In this document: positions 1 to 8,060 of the stretch, in pieces
Numbering within the stretch: the first letter of the stretch is position 1
How the letters are laid out: each line of letters opens with the position of its first letter
Assembly (NCBI GenBank): GCA_017991835.1
Contig: JAGOPY010000004.1
Coordinates: 62,001-126,000 of the forward strand
Reading direction: 5' to 3'
DNA: 64,000 nt
Source: Bacteroidales bacterium
GTDB lineage: Bacteria > Bacteroidota > Bacteroidia > Bacteroidales > JAGOPY01
Notes under the pieces: model-generated
The model's database searches: none
What the model saw: only the letters and a program-made list of their open reading frames with translations
Told to the model about the DNA's origin: nothing
Translations under genes and position numbers: made by a program

Positions 1-36
1 CCAAAGGGAGATGCCGGAAGTGCAGCAGGCCGGTGA

Positions 37-1680
37 TTAACTATATAGAAACCGCTTGATACTACGTTTTGGCGTTTTCTGGAATTCCTTCGGATGGATC
101 TCGTATTTTGAAACCTGCATAAATCCCGGCAGGTGGTGGTTGACGGTTTTCAGGTAGTGGTTGTAAATCTCAGCCAGGTTTTCCTCTTTCTGCCCCGCTT
201 TTTCCATCTCTTCAAAATCGGGGCTGATCAGCACAATTAGCTTTTCACCACGCTGAACGACGAGTGATTCGGCAATGAACGGCTTGTTATTGAACTGGGC
301 CTCGATCTCTTCGGGGTATATATTCTTACCGCTGGAGCCGATCAACACGCTTTTTATCCGGCCACGGATATAGATATGGCCATCCTTGTCCATTCTCCCC
401 AGGTCGCCTGTATACAACCAGCCGTCTGCACCGAGTACTTCCTGTGTCGCTTCATCGTTTTTGTAATACCCCAGCATGACATTATCGCCCCTGACGATGA
501 TCTCGCCCGATTTATTGGCCGGATCGGGCGAATCGATCTTCACTTCAAGGGTATCCACCGCCTTACCTGCCGATCCGGGCCTGGAATCTTTCCATCCGAC
601 ATAGCTGATCAGAGGCCCGCATTCGGTCATGCCGTAGCCAACGGTGAACGGGAACTTCATCTGGCGAAAAAATTCCTCGGCCTCGGCATTAAAGGCCGCA
701 CCCCCGATCACCAGTTCGCGGAAATTTCCGCCGAAAACGGCAACGAGCTTTTCCCGGATCTTCTTCAGGATAATATTTTTCAACCCGGGCAACATCAGCA
801 GCAACTTCATATGTGGTTTGCGGATGGCAGGGAGGACCTGTTTTTTGTAGATTTTCTCGATGACCAGCGGCACCGAGAGGATCAGCGCGGGCTTTACCTC
901 CTGGAACGCCTTGATGATGACCTGCGGTGACGGGGTTTTGGTCAGGATGGTGATATCGCAGCCCAGTGTGAATGGGAAAAGGAACTCGAACGCGGCGCCG
1001 AAGGTGTGGGCCAATGGCAGGAACGACACGATCCGGTCGCCCGGGTTCAGCGGCATATTCTGCTGGGCATAACGCATATTCGCTGCCAGGTTGTTGTGTG
1101 TCAGCATGACCCCCTTGGTAAATCCGGTCGTGCCCGACGTATAACTGATCACAGCCAGCGTCTCACCGGGGATCTCCGGAAATGCCGGTTTACCTTCATC
1201 TTTATAAAAACCCGGGATGATCTTATGGAATTCGGTACGCGAATGAACAGCCCTGATCTCTTCATCGCCCGCAAGGAATTCCAGCGAGGTGACCGAGACC
1301 ACACATTTGAGCTTTGGCATATTCGCCCTGTCCATTTTCTCGAAAATACCCTCTTCGGCAAACAGGATAACAGCATCGGAATGGTCGACGATCTGTTGCA
1401 GATCTTCGGGCTTGAAATCGGGCAGAATTGGCACGATCACCGCGCCGTAGGTAACGGTGGTGATGTACAGGATACCCCAGCGGGCCGAGTTTTTACCGAT
1501 CAGGCCAATCTTGTCGCCGGGTCGTATGCCCGCTTCCCTGAAGAATTGATGAAGCCTGACGATATGTCCTGCAACATCATGGTAGTAAAAGCTCTCTCCC
1601 TGATAATCCGTAAGTGCGCGGTAGTCCCAGTTCCTGGTAATGCTGTCTGCCAGGTAACGTGAAAAGTTTTCCTTCAGCAT
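37..1680 (-). CDS. AMP-forming acyl-CoA synthetase (long-chain fatty acid CoA ligase type)
   Basis: An ANL-superfamily enzyme of about 547 aa that would activate a carboxylic acid, probably a fatty acid, to the acyl-AMP and then the CoA thioester in the cytoplasm. Visible motifs: the P-loop-like SYTSGTTGFTKGV, the adenylate motif YGMTECGP, the hinge region GWLYTGDLGRMDKDGHIYIRGR and a C-terminal small domain. The length fits the family. The frame is open upstream to a TTG at 1704, but a Bacteroidota -7 element (TAACTTTG, minus strand, 1702-1709) overlaps that codon, so the ATG at 1680 (MLKENFSRYL) is the better start. The gene is divergent from the kinase at 1772. The exact acyl substrate cannot be told from sequence. 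Confidence 0.9.
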   Translation of the reverse strand: MLKENFSRYLADSITRNWDYRALTDYQGESFYYHDVAGHIVRLHQFFREAGIRPGDKIGLIGKNSARWGILYITTVTYGAVIVPILPDFKPEDLQQIVDHSDAVILFAEEGIFEKMDRANMPKLKCVVSVTSLEFLAGDEEIRAVHSRTEFHKIIPGFYKDEGKPAFPEIPGETLAVISYTSGTTGFTKGVMLTHNNLAANMRYAQQNMPLNPGDRIVSFLPLAHTFGAAFEFLFPFTLGCDITILTKTPSPQVIIKAFQEVKPALILSVPLVIEKIYKKQVLPAIRKPHMKLLLMLPGLKNIILKKIREKLVAVFGGNFRELVIGGAAFNAEAEEFFRQMKFPFTVGYGMTECGPLISYVGWKDSRPGSAGKAVDTLEVKIDSPDPANKSGEIIVRGDNVMLGYYKNDEATQEVLGADGWLYTGDLGRMDKDGHIYIRGRIKSVLIGSSGKNIYPEEIEAQFNNKPFIAESLVVQRGEKLIVLISPDFEEMEKAGQKEENLAEIYNHYLKTVNHHLPGFMQVSKYEIHPKEFQKTPKRSIKRFLYS

Positions 1681-1701
1681 AATTTGGTTTAAAAAAGAAA
1701 T

Positions 1702-1709
1702 CAAAGTTA
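1702..1709 (-). promoter_or_regulatory. -7 promoter element of the acyl-CoA synthetase gene
   Basis: TAACTTTG on the minus strand matches the Bacteroidota sigma-ABfr -7 consensus TAnnTTTG and lies 21 nt upstream of the ATG at 1680. It decides the start codon of that gene. No clear -33 TTG was checked for it. Confidence 0.55.
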
Positions 1710-1725
1710 GATATTATTTGAAAGG

Positions 1726-1755
1726 TTGAAACCACCTGTTTATTTTATAAGTTTG
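1726..1755 (+). promoter_or_regulatory. Promoter of the P-loop kinase gene
   Basis: A -33 TTG at 1726-1728 is followed after 19 nt by TAAGTTTG (1748-1755), which fits TAnnTTTG. The ATG at 1772 follows 16 nt later. Spacing and both elements agree with the Bacteroidota housekeeping promoter. Confidence 0.6.
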
Positions 1756-1771
1756 TTTTGAAATCAATAGT

Positions 1772-2344
1772 ATGATCATCATTGGAATAACCGGAACACT
1801 GGGAGCAGGAAAAGGGACGATCGTCGATTACCTGGTCAATCAACGGGGATTCCTTCATTTTTCTGTCAGGGCTTTTATTTCGGAAGAAATTGTCAGAAAA
1901 GGAATGAAGGTGAACCGTGATTCGATGGTGGTGGTTGCCAACGACCTGCGAAGGAACAATTCGCCGTCTTATATCACCGATTGCCTCTATGAACAAGCGA
2001 TGGAAGCAAACAGGAACAGTGTGATCGAAAGTATCCGGACGCCGGGTGAGGTTTATTCGTTAAGAAAGAAAGGCCGGTTCCTCCTGATTTCTGTTGACGC
2101 CGACCCGAAGATCAGGTATGACCGGATCAGCCGGCGAAAATCGGAAACGGATCATATTGATTACGAAACTTTTCTGGAAAACGAACGAAGAGAAATGACT
2201 TCGGACGATCCGAATGCGCAGAACCTTGCGAAATGTATCGAAATGGCGGATTTAAAATTTTTTAACAATGGAACAATTGAGCAATTGAACCGGCAAGTGG
2301 AAGCTGCAATGGGCAATTTGGAAATTAGACAATTTGGAAATTAG
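1772..2344 (+). CDS. P-loop nucleotide kinase, dephospho-CoA-kinase-like (190 aa)
   Basis: The protein opens with MIIIGITGTLGAGKGT, a Walker A loop at the very N-terminus as in dephospho-CoA kinase, adenylate kinase and related nucleotide kinases. The middle has the acidic/arginine-rich segment typical of NMP-kinase-like lids (DRISRRKSETDHIDYETF). The substrate is not recognisable; similar proteins are usually labelled AAA family ATPase or dephospho-CoA kinase-like. The last residues (GNLEIRQFGN) come from a tandem 16-nt repeat at 2314-2357 that continues into the next gene's start, so the natural C-terminus may have been shorter. The dCMP deaminase starts 11 nt after the stop, suggesting one transcript and perhaps a nucleotide-metabolism link. 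Confidence 0.75.
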   Translation: MIIIGITGTLGAGKGTIVDYLVNQRGFLHFSVRAFISEEIVRKGMKVNRDSMVVVANDLRRNNSPSYITDCLYEQAMEANRNSVIESIRTPGEVYSLRKKGRFLLISVDADPKIRYDRISRRKSETDHIDYETFLENERREMTSDDPNAQNLAKCIEMADLKFFNNGTIEQLNRQVEAAMGNLEIRQFGN

Positions 2345-2357
2345 ACAATTTGGAAAT
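2314..2357 (+). repeat. 16-nt direct repeat spanning the kinase/deaminase junction
   Basis: The unit ACAATTTGGAAATTAG occurs about 2.7 times in tandem. It encodes the kinase C-terminus, includes its TAG stop, and the last partial copy supplies the ATG of the deaminase (GGAAATGAG). Confidence 0.7.
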
Positions 2358-2850
2358 GAGTAATGCACATTCCCGTCCTTCGTGGGACGAATATTTTCTG
2401 GATCTGGCCAAGGCGGCGGCTAGAAGGGCGACATGCGACCGTGGGCGCAGCGGCTGCGTCATTGTCCGTGACAAACAGGTGCTGGTGACCGGATATGTCG
2501 GCTCGCCGATGGGTTTGCCACATTGCGACGACGTCGGACACCTGATGAAGAAGGTGGTGCATGACGACGGCACGGTCACCCAGCATTGCGTCCGTACCGT
2601 CCATGCCGAACAGAATGCCATTTGCCAGGCGGCCCGGCGCGGCATCGCCCTCGACGGCGGAACGCTCTACTGCCGGATGACTCCCTGCCGAACCTGCGCC
2701 ATGCTGATCATCAACTGCGGGATCAAGCGGGTGGTTTGCCAGAACCGGTATCATGCCGGCAACGAATCGGAAGCGATGTTTCTTGAAGCCGGAGTCAAGC
2801 TTGATTATTTCAGCGATGAGGTGGTGGAATATGAGAATCAGAAGGGCTGA
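2356..2850 (+). CDS. dCMP/deoxycytidylate deaminase family protein (ComEB-like)
   Basis: A zinc-dependent cytidine/deoxycytidylate deaminase of 164 aa, converting dCMP to dUMP for thymidylate synthesis. Zinc and catalytic motifs are intact: TVHAEQNAI (His and proton-shuttle Glu) and PCRTCAMLI (two Cys ligands). There is a substrate-proximal insertion GLPHCDDVGHLMKKVVHDDG as in the dCMP deaminase/ComEB group. I take the ATG at 2356 (MSNAHSRPSW) rather than the TTG at 2350. The C-terminal residues show no transmembrane segment, so this is the cytosolic enzyme. It follows the kinase gene by 11 nt. Confidence 0.9.
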   Translation: MSNAHSRPSWDEYFLDLAKAAARRATCDRGRSGCVIVRDKQVLVTGYVGSPMGLPHCDDVGHLMKKVVHDDGTVTQHCVRTVHAEQNAICQAARRGIALDGGTLYCRMTPCRTCAMLIINCGIKRVVCQNRYHAGNESEAMFLEAGVKLDYFSDEVVEYENQKG

Positions 2851-2891
2851 TATTTTGATTTTCTGAATTTTTGTGATCAATTTTCCTTTCT

Positions 2892-2907
2892 TGTAACATA
2901 TGTTACA
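2892..2907. promoter_or_regulatory. Perfect palindrome, CRP/FNR-family operator for the nos cluster
   Basis: TGTAACATATGTTACA is a perfect 16-bp palindrome in the gap between the deaminase and the cytochrome gene. A -7-like element (TATCTTTA, 2929-2936) lies downstream, placing the palindrome centre roughly 40-45 bp before the expected transcription start, the usual class II activator position. The half-site GTAAC fits CRP/FNR-superfamily regulators such as HcpR/DNR types that respond to NO or low oxygen. The identity of the regulator is inference; none is encoded in the window. Confidence 0.65.
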
Positions 2908-2909
2908 TA

Positions 2910-2936
2910 TTGTTCCTATTGTGACATATATCTTTA
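2910..2936 (+). promoter_or_regulatory. Likely nos operon promoter
   Basis: A TTG at 2910-2912 and TATCTTTA at 2929-2936 approximate the Bacteroidota -33/-7 pair, with a short 16-nt spacer and a final G-to-A change in the -7. A weak core promoter is what one expects when an activator bound at 2892-2907 is needed. The cytochrome ATG is at 2972. Confidence 0.45.
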
Positions 2937-2971
2937 CCGCAATAAATTATCAATCAAATTAATAAGAAATA

Positions 2972-3436
2972 ATGAAAACAATCATGACTTCTTTTGCCTG
3001 TCTGGCAATTGTTACAATAATGGTGTCGTGTGGCGGTACTTCGGAACAGAAACCGGCGGCATCAGGGACGGCGCCGGCAGCCAAACCAGCATCCAATGAC
3101 CCAAAAGCCAACAAAGGGATCGGTCCGGTTAAAGAACTGACGCTGGGCGAACTCGATCCGGCAATGGCAGCGGAAGGGGAAGAGATCTTTAAAAAAATGT
3201 GCTCAGCCTGCCATAAACCGGCTGAGAAATTCATCGGCCCGGCACCAAAGGGAATTCTCGACCGCCGCTCTCCGGAGTGGATCATGAACATGATCCTGAA
3301 CCCGGAAGAGATGGTCAAGTATGATGAAATAGCTAAAAAACTGCTCATCGAAGCCAACCTCGCCCCGATGGCCAACCAGCATCTTACGCAGGAACAAGCA
3401 CGTGCCGTGCTTGAGTATTTCCGGACAATTAATTGA
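2972..3436 (+). CDS. Monohaem cytochrome c lipoprotein of the nos cluster
   Basis: A 154-aa lipoprotein: a signal peptide ends at a lipobox before Cys20 (TIMVSC), followed by an Ala/Pro-rich linker of about 35 residues and a class I cytochrome c domain. CSACH (77-81) is the haem attachment site; Met133 in LAPMANQHL is the likely distal ligand. In clade II nos clusters such small cytochromes sit next to nosZ and are thought to carry electrons to the N2O reductase in the periplasm. It is the first gene after the CRP/FNR-type palindrome at 2892 and precedes nosZ by about 100 nt containing repeats. Confidence 0.88.
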   Translation: MKTIMTSFACLAIVTIMVSCGGTSEQKPAASGTAPAAKPASNDPKANKGIGPVKELTLGELDPAMAAEGEEIFKKMCSACHKPAEKFIGPAPKGILDRRSPEWIMNMILNPEEMVKYDEIAKKLLIEANLAPMANQHLTQEQARAVLEYFRTIN

Positions 3437-3443
3437 GTGGGCA

Positions 3444-3516
3444 GTGAGCAGTCGGCAGTCGGCAGTAAGTATCACGACCACCTTATGACCACCTTAAGAC
3501 CACCTTATGACAAATC
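3444..3516. repeat. Short tandem repeats between cytochrome c and nosZ
   Basis: Two small arrays adjoin: CGGCAGT heptads (about 3444-3470), the same family as at 35667 and inside rsmA at 63007, then three copies of an 11-nt unit CCACCTTATGA/CCACCTTAAGA (about 3479-3510). Confidence 0.6.
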
Positions 3517-3533
3517 TCTCAACCCAATAACCT

Positions 3534-5492
3534 ATGAAACAGAATCTAACACTTATTACAATCCTCTTCGGCCTTTCCATGCTTATCGCATGCACGCCGA
3601 AACAACCTGGAACGACAGGAGCCGGTAATGCTGCCGATGCAGCCTCCAGGGTGTATGTTGCACCCGGGCAATACGACGAATTCTATGCATTCCTCTCCGG
3701 TGGGTTTTCAGGCCAGCTAAGCGTTTATGGCCTCCCTTCGGGACGACTGTTGAAGGTGATTCCGGTTTTTTCGGTCGATGCCGAAAAAGGATATGGATTT
3801 AACGAGGAAACCAAGCCTCTCCTCAATTCCTCGTTCGGATTCCTGCCGTGGGACGACGCCCACCACCCGGAACTGTCGCAGACCAATGGCGTTCCCGATG
3901 GTAAGTATATCTTCATCAATGGGAATAACACACCCAGGATCGCGAAAATCGATCTGTCCACTTTCGAAACTACGGAGATCATCGAAATTCCCAATAGCGG
4001 AGGAAATCACAGCTCTCCTTTCACCACGGAGAATACCGAATATGTGGTCGCCGGAACCCGCTTCAGTGTTCCTTTCCCGCAGAAAGATGTGCCTATCGAT
4101 TCTTACAAGGAGAATTTTAAAGGGGCTCTTTCCTTCATTTCGGTAAGCCCGGAAGGCCATATGGACCTGGCTTTCCAGGTGCTGCTGCCCGCTTTCAACT
4201 ACGACCTGGCCCACTCGGGCAAAGGCGCTTCGCATGGCTGGACCTTCTTCACAAGCTATAATGCCGAACAGTCGAATACATTGCTCGAAGCCAACGCGTC
4301 GCAATTCGACAAGGATTTTATCGCCGCGGTAAACTGGAAAAAAGCGGAGGAATATGTAAAAGCCGGCAAAGCAAAAGAGATGCCGGCCAGCTATTTCCAT
4401 AACGTTTATGATGAAAACAGCCACATGGCTACATCCACGGAGAAGAAAACGGTGAAAGTGCTGATCCCTTCGGAGTGCCCCGATATGGTCTATTTCCTCC
4501 CGACCCCGAAATCACCGCACGGTGTCGATGTCGATCCGACGGGCGAATACATTGTTGGCGCAGGCAAATTATCGGCCGACATGGCCGTCCATTCGTTTTC
4601 CAAAATGCTCAAAGCCATTGATAACAAATCATTTGAGACGACGATTGATGGCATCCCCGTGCTAAAATATGAGGAAATCCTGGCCGGGATGGTCTCCAGC
4701 GGCGGCCTCGGACCGTTGCATACCGAGTTCGATAGCAAAGGAAATGCCTATACGACATTCTTCATTTCTTCTGAAGTGGTGAAGTGGAAAGTCGGCTCAT
4801 GGGAAGTACTCGACCGGGTACCCTGCTATTATTCGGTCGGTCACCTGATGATCCCCGGCGGCGACTCGAAGCAGCCTTTCGGGAAATACATGCTGGCCCT
4901 GAACAAGATCACGAAAGACCGCTACCTGCCTACCGGTCCGGAGCTGAACCAGTCAGCGCAGCTTTACGATATCTCGGGCGAAAAGATGCAGCTATTGCTC
5001 GATTTCCCGACCGTCGGAGAGCCGCATTATGCCCAGGCTATCCCTGCCGACCTGGTAAAACCCCGCTCCAAACAGATCTATAAGATCGGTGAAAGTACCC
5101 ATCCTCATGTGACCCGCAGCGAAGCGGATGCGAAAGTGGTTCGCGAAGGCAATGTGGTTCGGATTTATATGACCGCCATCCGCAGCCACTTCGCTCCGGA
5201 TAACATCGAAGGCATCCAGGTGGGCGACAAGGTCTATTTCCATATGACCAACCTGGAACAGGACTGGGACGTGCCACACGGTTTTGCCGTCATGGGCGCC
5301 CGTAATGCAGAGTTGCTGATCATGCCGGGACAGACCGAAACGCTCTTCTGGGAGCCCGACCGCCCGGGTGTTTTCCCGATTTACTGCACCGACTTTTGCT
5401 CGGCGCTGCACCAGGAGATGCAGGGGTATGTTAGGGTTTCTGCCAAAGGGGCCAATGTTCCGTTGAAATGGTGGGTCGGCTCACAAAAATAG
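3534..5492 (+). CDS. nosZ: Nitrous oxide reductase, clade II (Sec-exported lipoprotein form)
   Basis: The 652-aa terminal enzyme of denitrification, reducing N2O to N2. The N-terminus is a Sec lipoprotein signal (MLIAC lipobox) and not the twin-arginine signal of clade I NosZ, which defines the clade II type. The beta-propeller carries His-containing motifs expected for CuZ ligands (SHGWTFF, SPHGVDVDPTG, LHTEFDSKGNAYTTFF, THPHVTRSEADA). The C-terminal cupredoxin domain has the CuA signature CTDFCSALHQEM (C-x3-C-x3-H-x2-M, from residue 618) plus the upstream His in DVPHGFAVMG. It appears full length and active. It lies between a cytochrome c and nosB-L-D-F-Y genes. Confidence 0.97.
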   Translation: MKQNLTLITILFGLSMLIACTPKQPGTTGAGNAADAASRVYVAPGQYDEFYAFLSGGFSGQLSVYGLPSGRLLKVIPVFSVDAEKGYGFNEETKPLLNSSFGFLPWDDAHHPELSQTNGVPDGKYIFINGNNTPRIAKIDLSTFETTEIIEIPNSGGNHSSPFTTENTEYVVAGTRFSVPFPQKDVPIDSYKENFKGALSFISVSPEGHMDLAFQVLLPAFNYDLAHSGKGASHGWTFFTSYNAEQSNTLLEANASQFDKDFIAAVNWKKAEEYVKAGKAKEMPASYFHNVYDENSHMATSTEKKTVKVLIPSECPDMVYFLPTPKSPHGVDVDPTGEYIVGAGKLSADMAVHSFSKMLKAIDNKSFETTIDGIPVLKYEEILAGMVSSGGLGPLHTEFDSKGNAYTTFFISSEVVKWKVGSWEVLDRVPCYYSVGHLMIPGGDSKQPFGKYMLALNKITKDRYLPTGPELNQSAQLYDISGEKMQLLLDFPTVGEPHYAQAIPADLVKPRSKQIYKIGESTHPHVTRSEADAKVVREGNVVRIYMTAIRSHFAPDNIEGIQVGDKVYFHMTNLEQDWDVPHGFAVMGARNAELLIMPGQTETLFWEPDRPGVFPIYCTDFCSALHQEMQGYVRVSAKGANVPLKWWVGSQK

Positions 5493-5511
5493 TCAACTAA
5501 ATGTGATGTAG

Positions 5512-5577
5512 TCCAACGACTGAAGCCGTTGGTTCCAGGGTAAAACAATAACGGAACCGACGGCTTCAGTCGTCGGA
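5512..5577. repeat. REP-like hairpin inside the nos cluster
   Basis: Two 25-nt arms (5512-5536 and 5553-5577) are inverted copies with 23 of 25 positions matching, separated by 16 nt. Each arm is itself partly palindromic around ACTGAAGC. It lies just after the nosZ stop, where it could stabilise the nosZ mRNA 3' end or attenuate read-through into nosB. Confidence 0.8.
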
Positions 5578-5597
5578 GCAAAAATCTAAATCAACAC

Positions 5598-6170
5598 ATG
5601 AAAAATCTTTCGAAATACCTGATGATCCTGGCAGCGCTTCTGCTGGTCTTCCTCTTCTTTTTCCCGATCTGGAAGATCACGCTGTTTGCGCCGCAATACC
5701 CCGGCGGTATCTCGATGTACATCTGGATCAACCAGATCACGGGAGATACACCCGGAACGCTGCAAAACATCAATATCCTCAATCATTACGTAGGAATGCA
5801 GATGATTGAACCCGATTCCATCCCCGAACTGAAGTACTTCCAGTTCATCATTGCAGGAATGGGAATCATGGCCCTGCTGTTTGCCTGGCTGAACAAGCGC
5901 CCGCTGATGATGGCCTGGGTTATCCTTTTCATTGTACTGGGCGCGGCAGGTATCTACGACTTCTATCTCTGGGAATACGACTATGGCCATAACCTTTCTC
6001 CCACCGCTCCGATCAAGGTGCCGGGGATGGCTTACCAGCCCCCGCTGTTCGGGAAGAAGGAACTGCTTAATTTTATTGCCTATTCCTACCCGCACTGGGG
6101 CAGCCTGTTCTTTGGATTATCCATTCTATCCGGTACCCTTGCTTTCTGGTTTCATAAAAAGAAGAATTAA
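5598..6170 (+). CDS. NosB-like integral membrane protein
   Basis: A 190-aa protein with about four predicted transmembrane segments (near residues 7-27, 83-100, 107-125 and 168-185) and a charged C-terminal KKKN. It has no enzymatic motif I recognise. Its place directly after a clade II nosZ, its size and its membrane topology match the NosB-type protein found only in clade II nos clusters, whose function is unknown (perhaps electron transfer or assembly). The next gene starts 1 nt after its stop, so it is co-translated with nosL. The name rests on context more than on sequence recognition. Confidence 0.7.
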   Translation: MKNLSKYLMILAALLLVFLFFFPIWKITLFAPQYPGGISMYIWINQITGDTPGTLQNINILNHYVGMQMIEPDSIPELKYFQFIIAGMGIMALLFAWLNKRPLMMAWVILFIVLGAAGIYDFYLWEYDYGHNLSPTAPIKVPGMAYQPPLFGKKELLNFIAYSYPHWGSLFFGLSILSGTLAFWFHKKKN

Positions 6171-6171
6171 A

Positions 6172-6624
6172 ATGAAGAAGCTGTTTCATATAATCCCTTT
6201 GATGCTCTTTACCATCTCTTGCACCATTAAACCGGAGCCTATCCATTACGGTGAAGACAATTGTATCCTCTGCCAGATGACCATTATGGACCACAGGTAC
6301 GGGACTGAGATGGTGACATCCAAAGGAAAAGTCTTCAAATTCGATTCAATTGAATGTATGGTGGATTACTTTAAAGAAACCTCGAAAAAAGGTGAAGAAT
6401 ACCGTTATATCCTTTTTACTCCTTTTGATCAGCCCGGTAAATTAACCGATGCCATGACCGGTTATGTGCTGCATAGCAAAAACATGCCCAGCCCGATGGG
6501 AATGTATCTGACCGCATTCGCGGATGAATCCGCCGCCCTGAGGTTTCAGCAGGAAGCAGGTGGGAAGATATATGACTGGAGCAGCCTGGTGGAGTTTTTT
6601 GAGGTAATAAAGAAAGAGAGATGA
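6172..6624 (+). CDS. nosL: NosL copper-chaperone lipoprotein
   Basis: A 150-aa lipoprotein (lipobox FTISC) with the NosL copper site CILCQM near residue 30 and the following MDHRYGTEMVTSKGKVFKFDS. NosL binds Cu(I) in the periplasm and supplies copper for assembly of the CuZ centre of NosZ. I chose the ATG at 6172, immediately after the nosB-like stop; the longer upstream frame is non-coding overlap. A 160-nt AT-rich repeat array separates it from nosD. Confidence 0.93.
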   Translation: MKKLFHIIPLMLFTISCTIKPEPIHYGEDNCILCQMTIMDHRYGTEMVTSKGKVFKFDSIECMVDYFKETSKKGEEYRYILFTPFDQPGKLTDAMTGYVLHSKNMPSPMGMYLTAFADESAALRFQQEAGGKIYDWSSLVEFFEVIKKER

Positions 6625-6636
6625 AGGGATTTTGGG

Positions 6637-6790
6637 ATATTCTGATATTCTGATATTCTGATATTTTGAATTTATGATATTTTGATATTGTGGGCTTATG
6701 ATATTTTGATTTTTTGAACTTATGATCTTTTGATATTGTGAGCTTTTGAACTTTTGATATTGTGAGCTTTTGATTTTTTGATATTGTGAT
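6637..6790. repeat. GATATTCT/GATATTTT tandem array between nosL and nosD
   Basis: About 150 nt of degenerate short repeats (TTCTGATA, GATATTTT, GATATTGTGAGC). The array runs up to the nosD start and the final part (GCTTTGTGAAACCTTTGTGG) belongs to the CTTTGTG repeat family seen elsewhere. It probably expanded within the operon and makes the nosD start uncertain. Confidence 0.7.
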
Positions 6791-8060
6791 GCTTTGTGAA
6801 ACCTTTGTGGAACTTTGTGTGAGATTAAGTAGAGTAACATTTGCTTATTTCCTGATTATCATCGGTATGCCGGTCTTTTCGGATACTATTTATGTTTCTG
6901 AAAAACATGTTCCCACGATCTCAGAAGCTTTATCTAAGTCTGAACCAGGTGATGTCATCATCGTTCAGCCGGGGTTATACCGGGAAGGGAATATCATCAT
7001 AAATAAAAAAATTACCCTTACGGGGATAAAGTATCCTGTGGCCGATGGCTCGGATTCGAATGAAGTGTTCACCATTATGTCCGACAGCGTTGTAATTAGC
7101 GGATTCCAGGTGCAGAACTGCGGGGTGAGCTATGTGAAAGACAGGGCCGGGATCAGAATCGATCAGCAAAAGGGATGTGTCATCGAAAACAATCGCCTGA
7201 TCAATACATTTTTCGGCATTTATCTCAAAAATGCCAGTGATTGCCTGGTCCGGAACAATTATATTGAAGGCGTTGCACAGGATGAATTTTCATCGGGCAA
7301 TGCCATTCATTTATGGTATTCAAAAAACATTACCGTGGAAGGGAATACCTGCCTTCAGCACCGTGACGGAATTTACCTTGAATTTGTGGAAAACAGCATG
7401 ATCAGGAAGAATCACAGTGAGCGAAACCTCCGGTACGGTCTTCATTTTATGTTTTCCAACCACGACACCTATGTGGAGAATACCTTCCGCGATAACGGCG
7501 CAGGAGTTGCGGTCATGTTTTCGCACCACATTACCATGCACAATAATCATTTTGTAAAGAACTGGGGCAGTTCGGCTTATGGTTTATTATTAAAAGATAT
7601 TTCCGACGGGGAGATGACGGGGAATGTGTTCCTGGAAAATACGGTTGGGATATACGGCGACGGAGCCAACCGGATCAGGATGGAGGGCAATGAGTTTATT
7701 TCCAACGGCTATGCCCTTAAGATCCTGGGCAGTTGTTCCGGCAATACGATCACCGGGAACAATTTCATTTCCAACACCTTTGATGTTTTCACCAATACTT
7801 CAGGCAATACCAATACATTCGAATCCAATTTCTGGAGCGATTACTCAGGCTATGACCTCGACCGCGATGACAAAGGCGATGTCCCCTACAGGCCGGTGAA
7901 GCTTTTCTCTTATATCACCGGCCGGGTTCCGGCTTCGATGATCCTTCTGCGCAGCCCGTTTGTCGACCTGGTAAACTTTGCCGAAAAGGTGATGCCATCG
8001 ATTACACCTCAAACACTGGAAGATTCTTCGCCTCTTATGAAAATGATTATACTGAATTGA
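6789..8060 (+). CDS. nosD: NosD, periplasmic CuZ maturation protein
   Basis: A right-handed parallel beta-helix (CASH/NosD domain) of about 420 aa, with an N-terminal signal peptide and many Asn-rich rungs (ENNRLIN, VRNNYIEG, MHNNHFVKN, ITGNNFISN). NosD works with the NosFY ABC transporter to mature the CuZ site, probably by sulfur delivery. Possible starts are ATG 6789 and GTG 6819; the latter gives a cleaner signal peptide (RLSRVTFAYFLIII) free of repeat-derived sequence. The TGA stop overlaps the nosF start. Confidence 0.93.
   Translation: MLCETFVELCVRLSRVTFAYFLIIIGMPVFSDTIYVSEKHVPTISEALSKSEPGDVIIVQPGLYREGNIIINKKITLTGIKYPVADGSDSNEVFTIMSDSVVISGFQVQNCGVSYVKDRAGIRIDQQKGCVIENNRLINTFFGIYLKNASDCLVRNNYIEGVAQDEFSSGNAIHLWYSKNITVEGNTCLQHRDGIYLEFVENSMIRKNHSERNLRYGLHFMFSNHDTYVENTFRDNGAGVAVMFSHHITMHNNHFVKNWGSSAYGLLLKDISDGEMTGNVFLENTVGIYGDGANRIRMEGNEFISNGYALKILGSCSGNTITGNNFISNTFDVFTNTSGNTNTFESNFWSDYSGYDLDRDDKGDVPYRPVKLFSYITGRVPASMILLRSPFVDLVNFAEKVMPSITPQTLEDSSPLMKMIILN

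Noticed and set aside
376-1662. Long plus-strand frames opposite the acyl-CoA synthetase
   Set aside because: They overlap a full-length conserved enzyme on the other strand and encode no recognisable domain.
3717-4424. 235-codon minus-strand frame over nosZ
   Set aside because: Shadow of the conserved nosZ reading frame.
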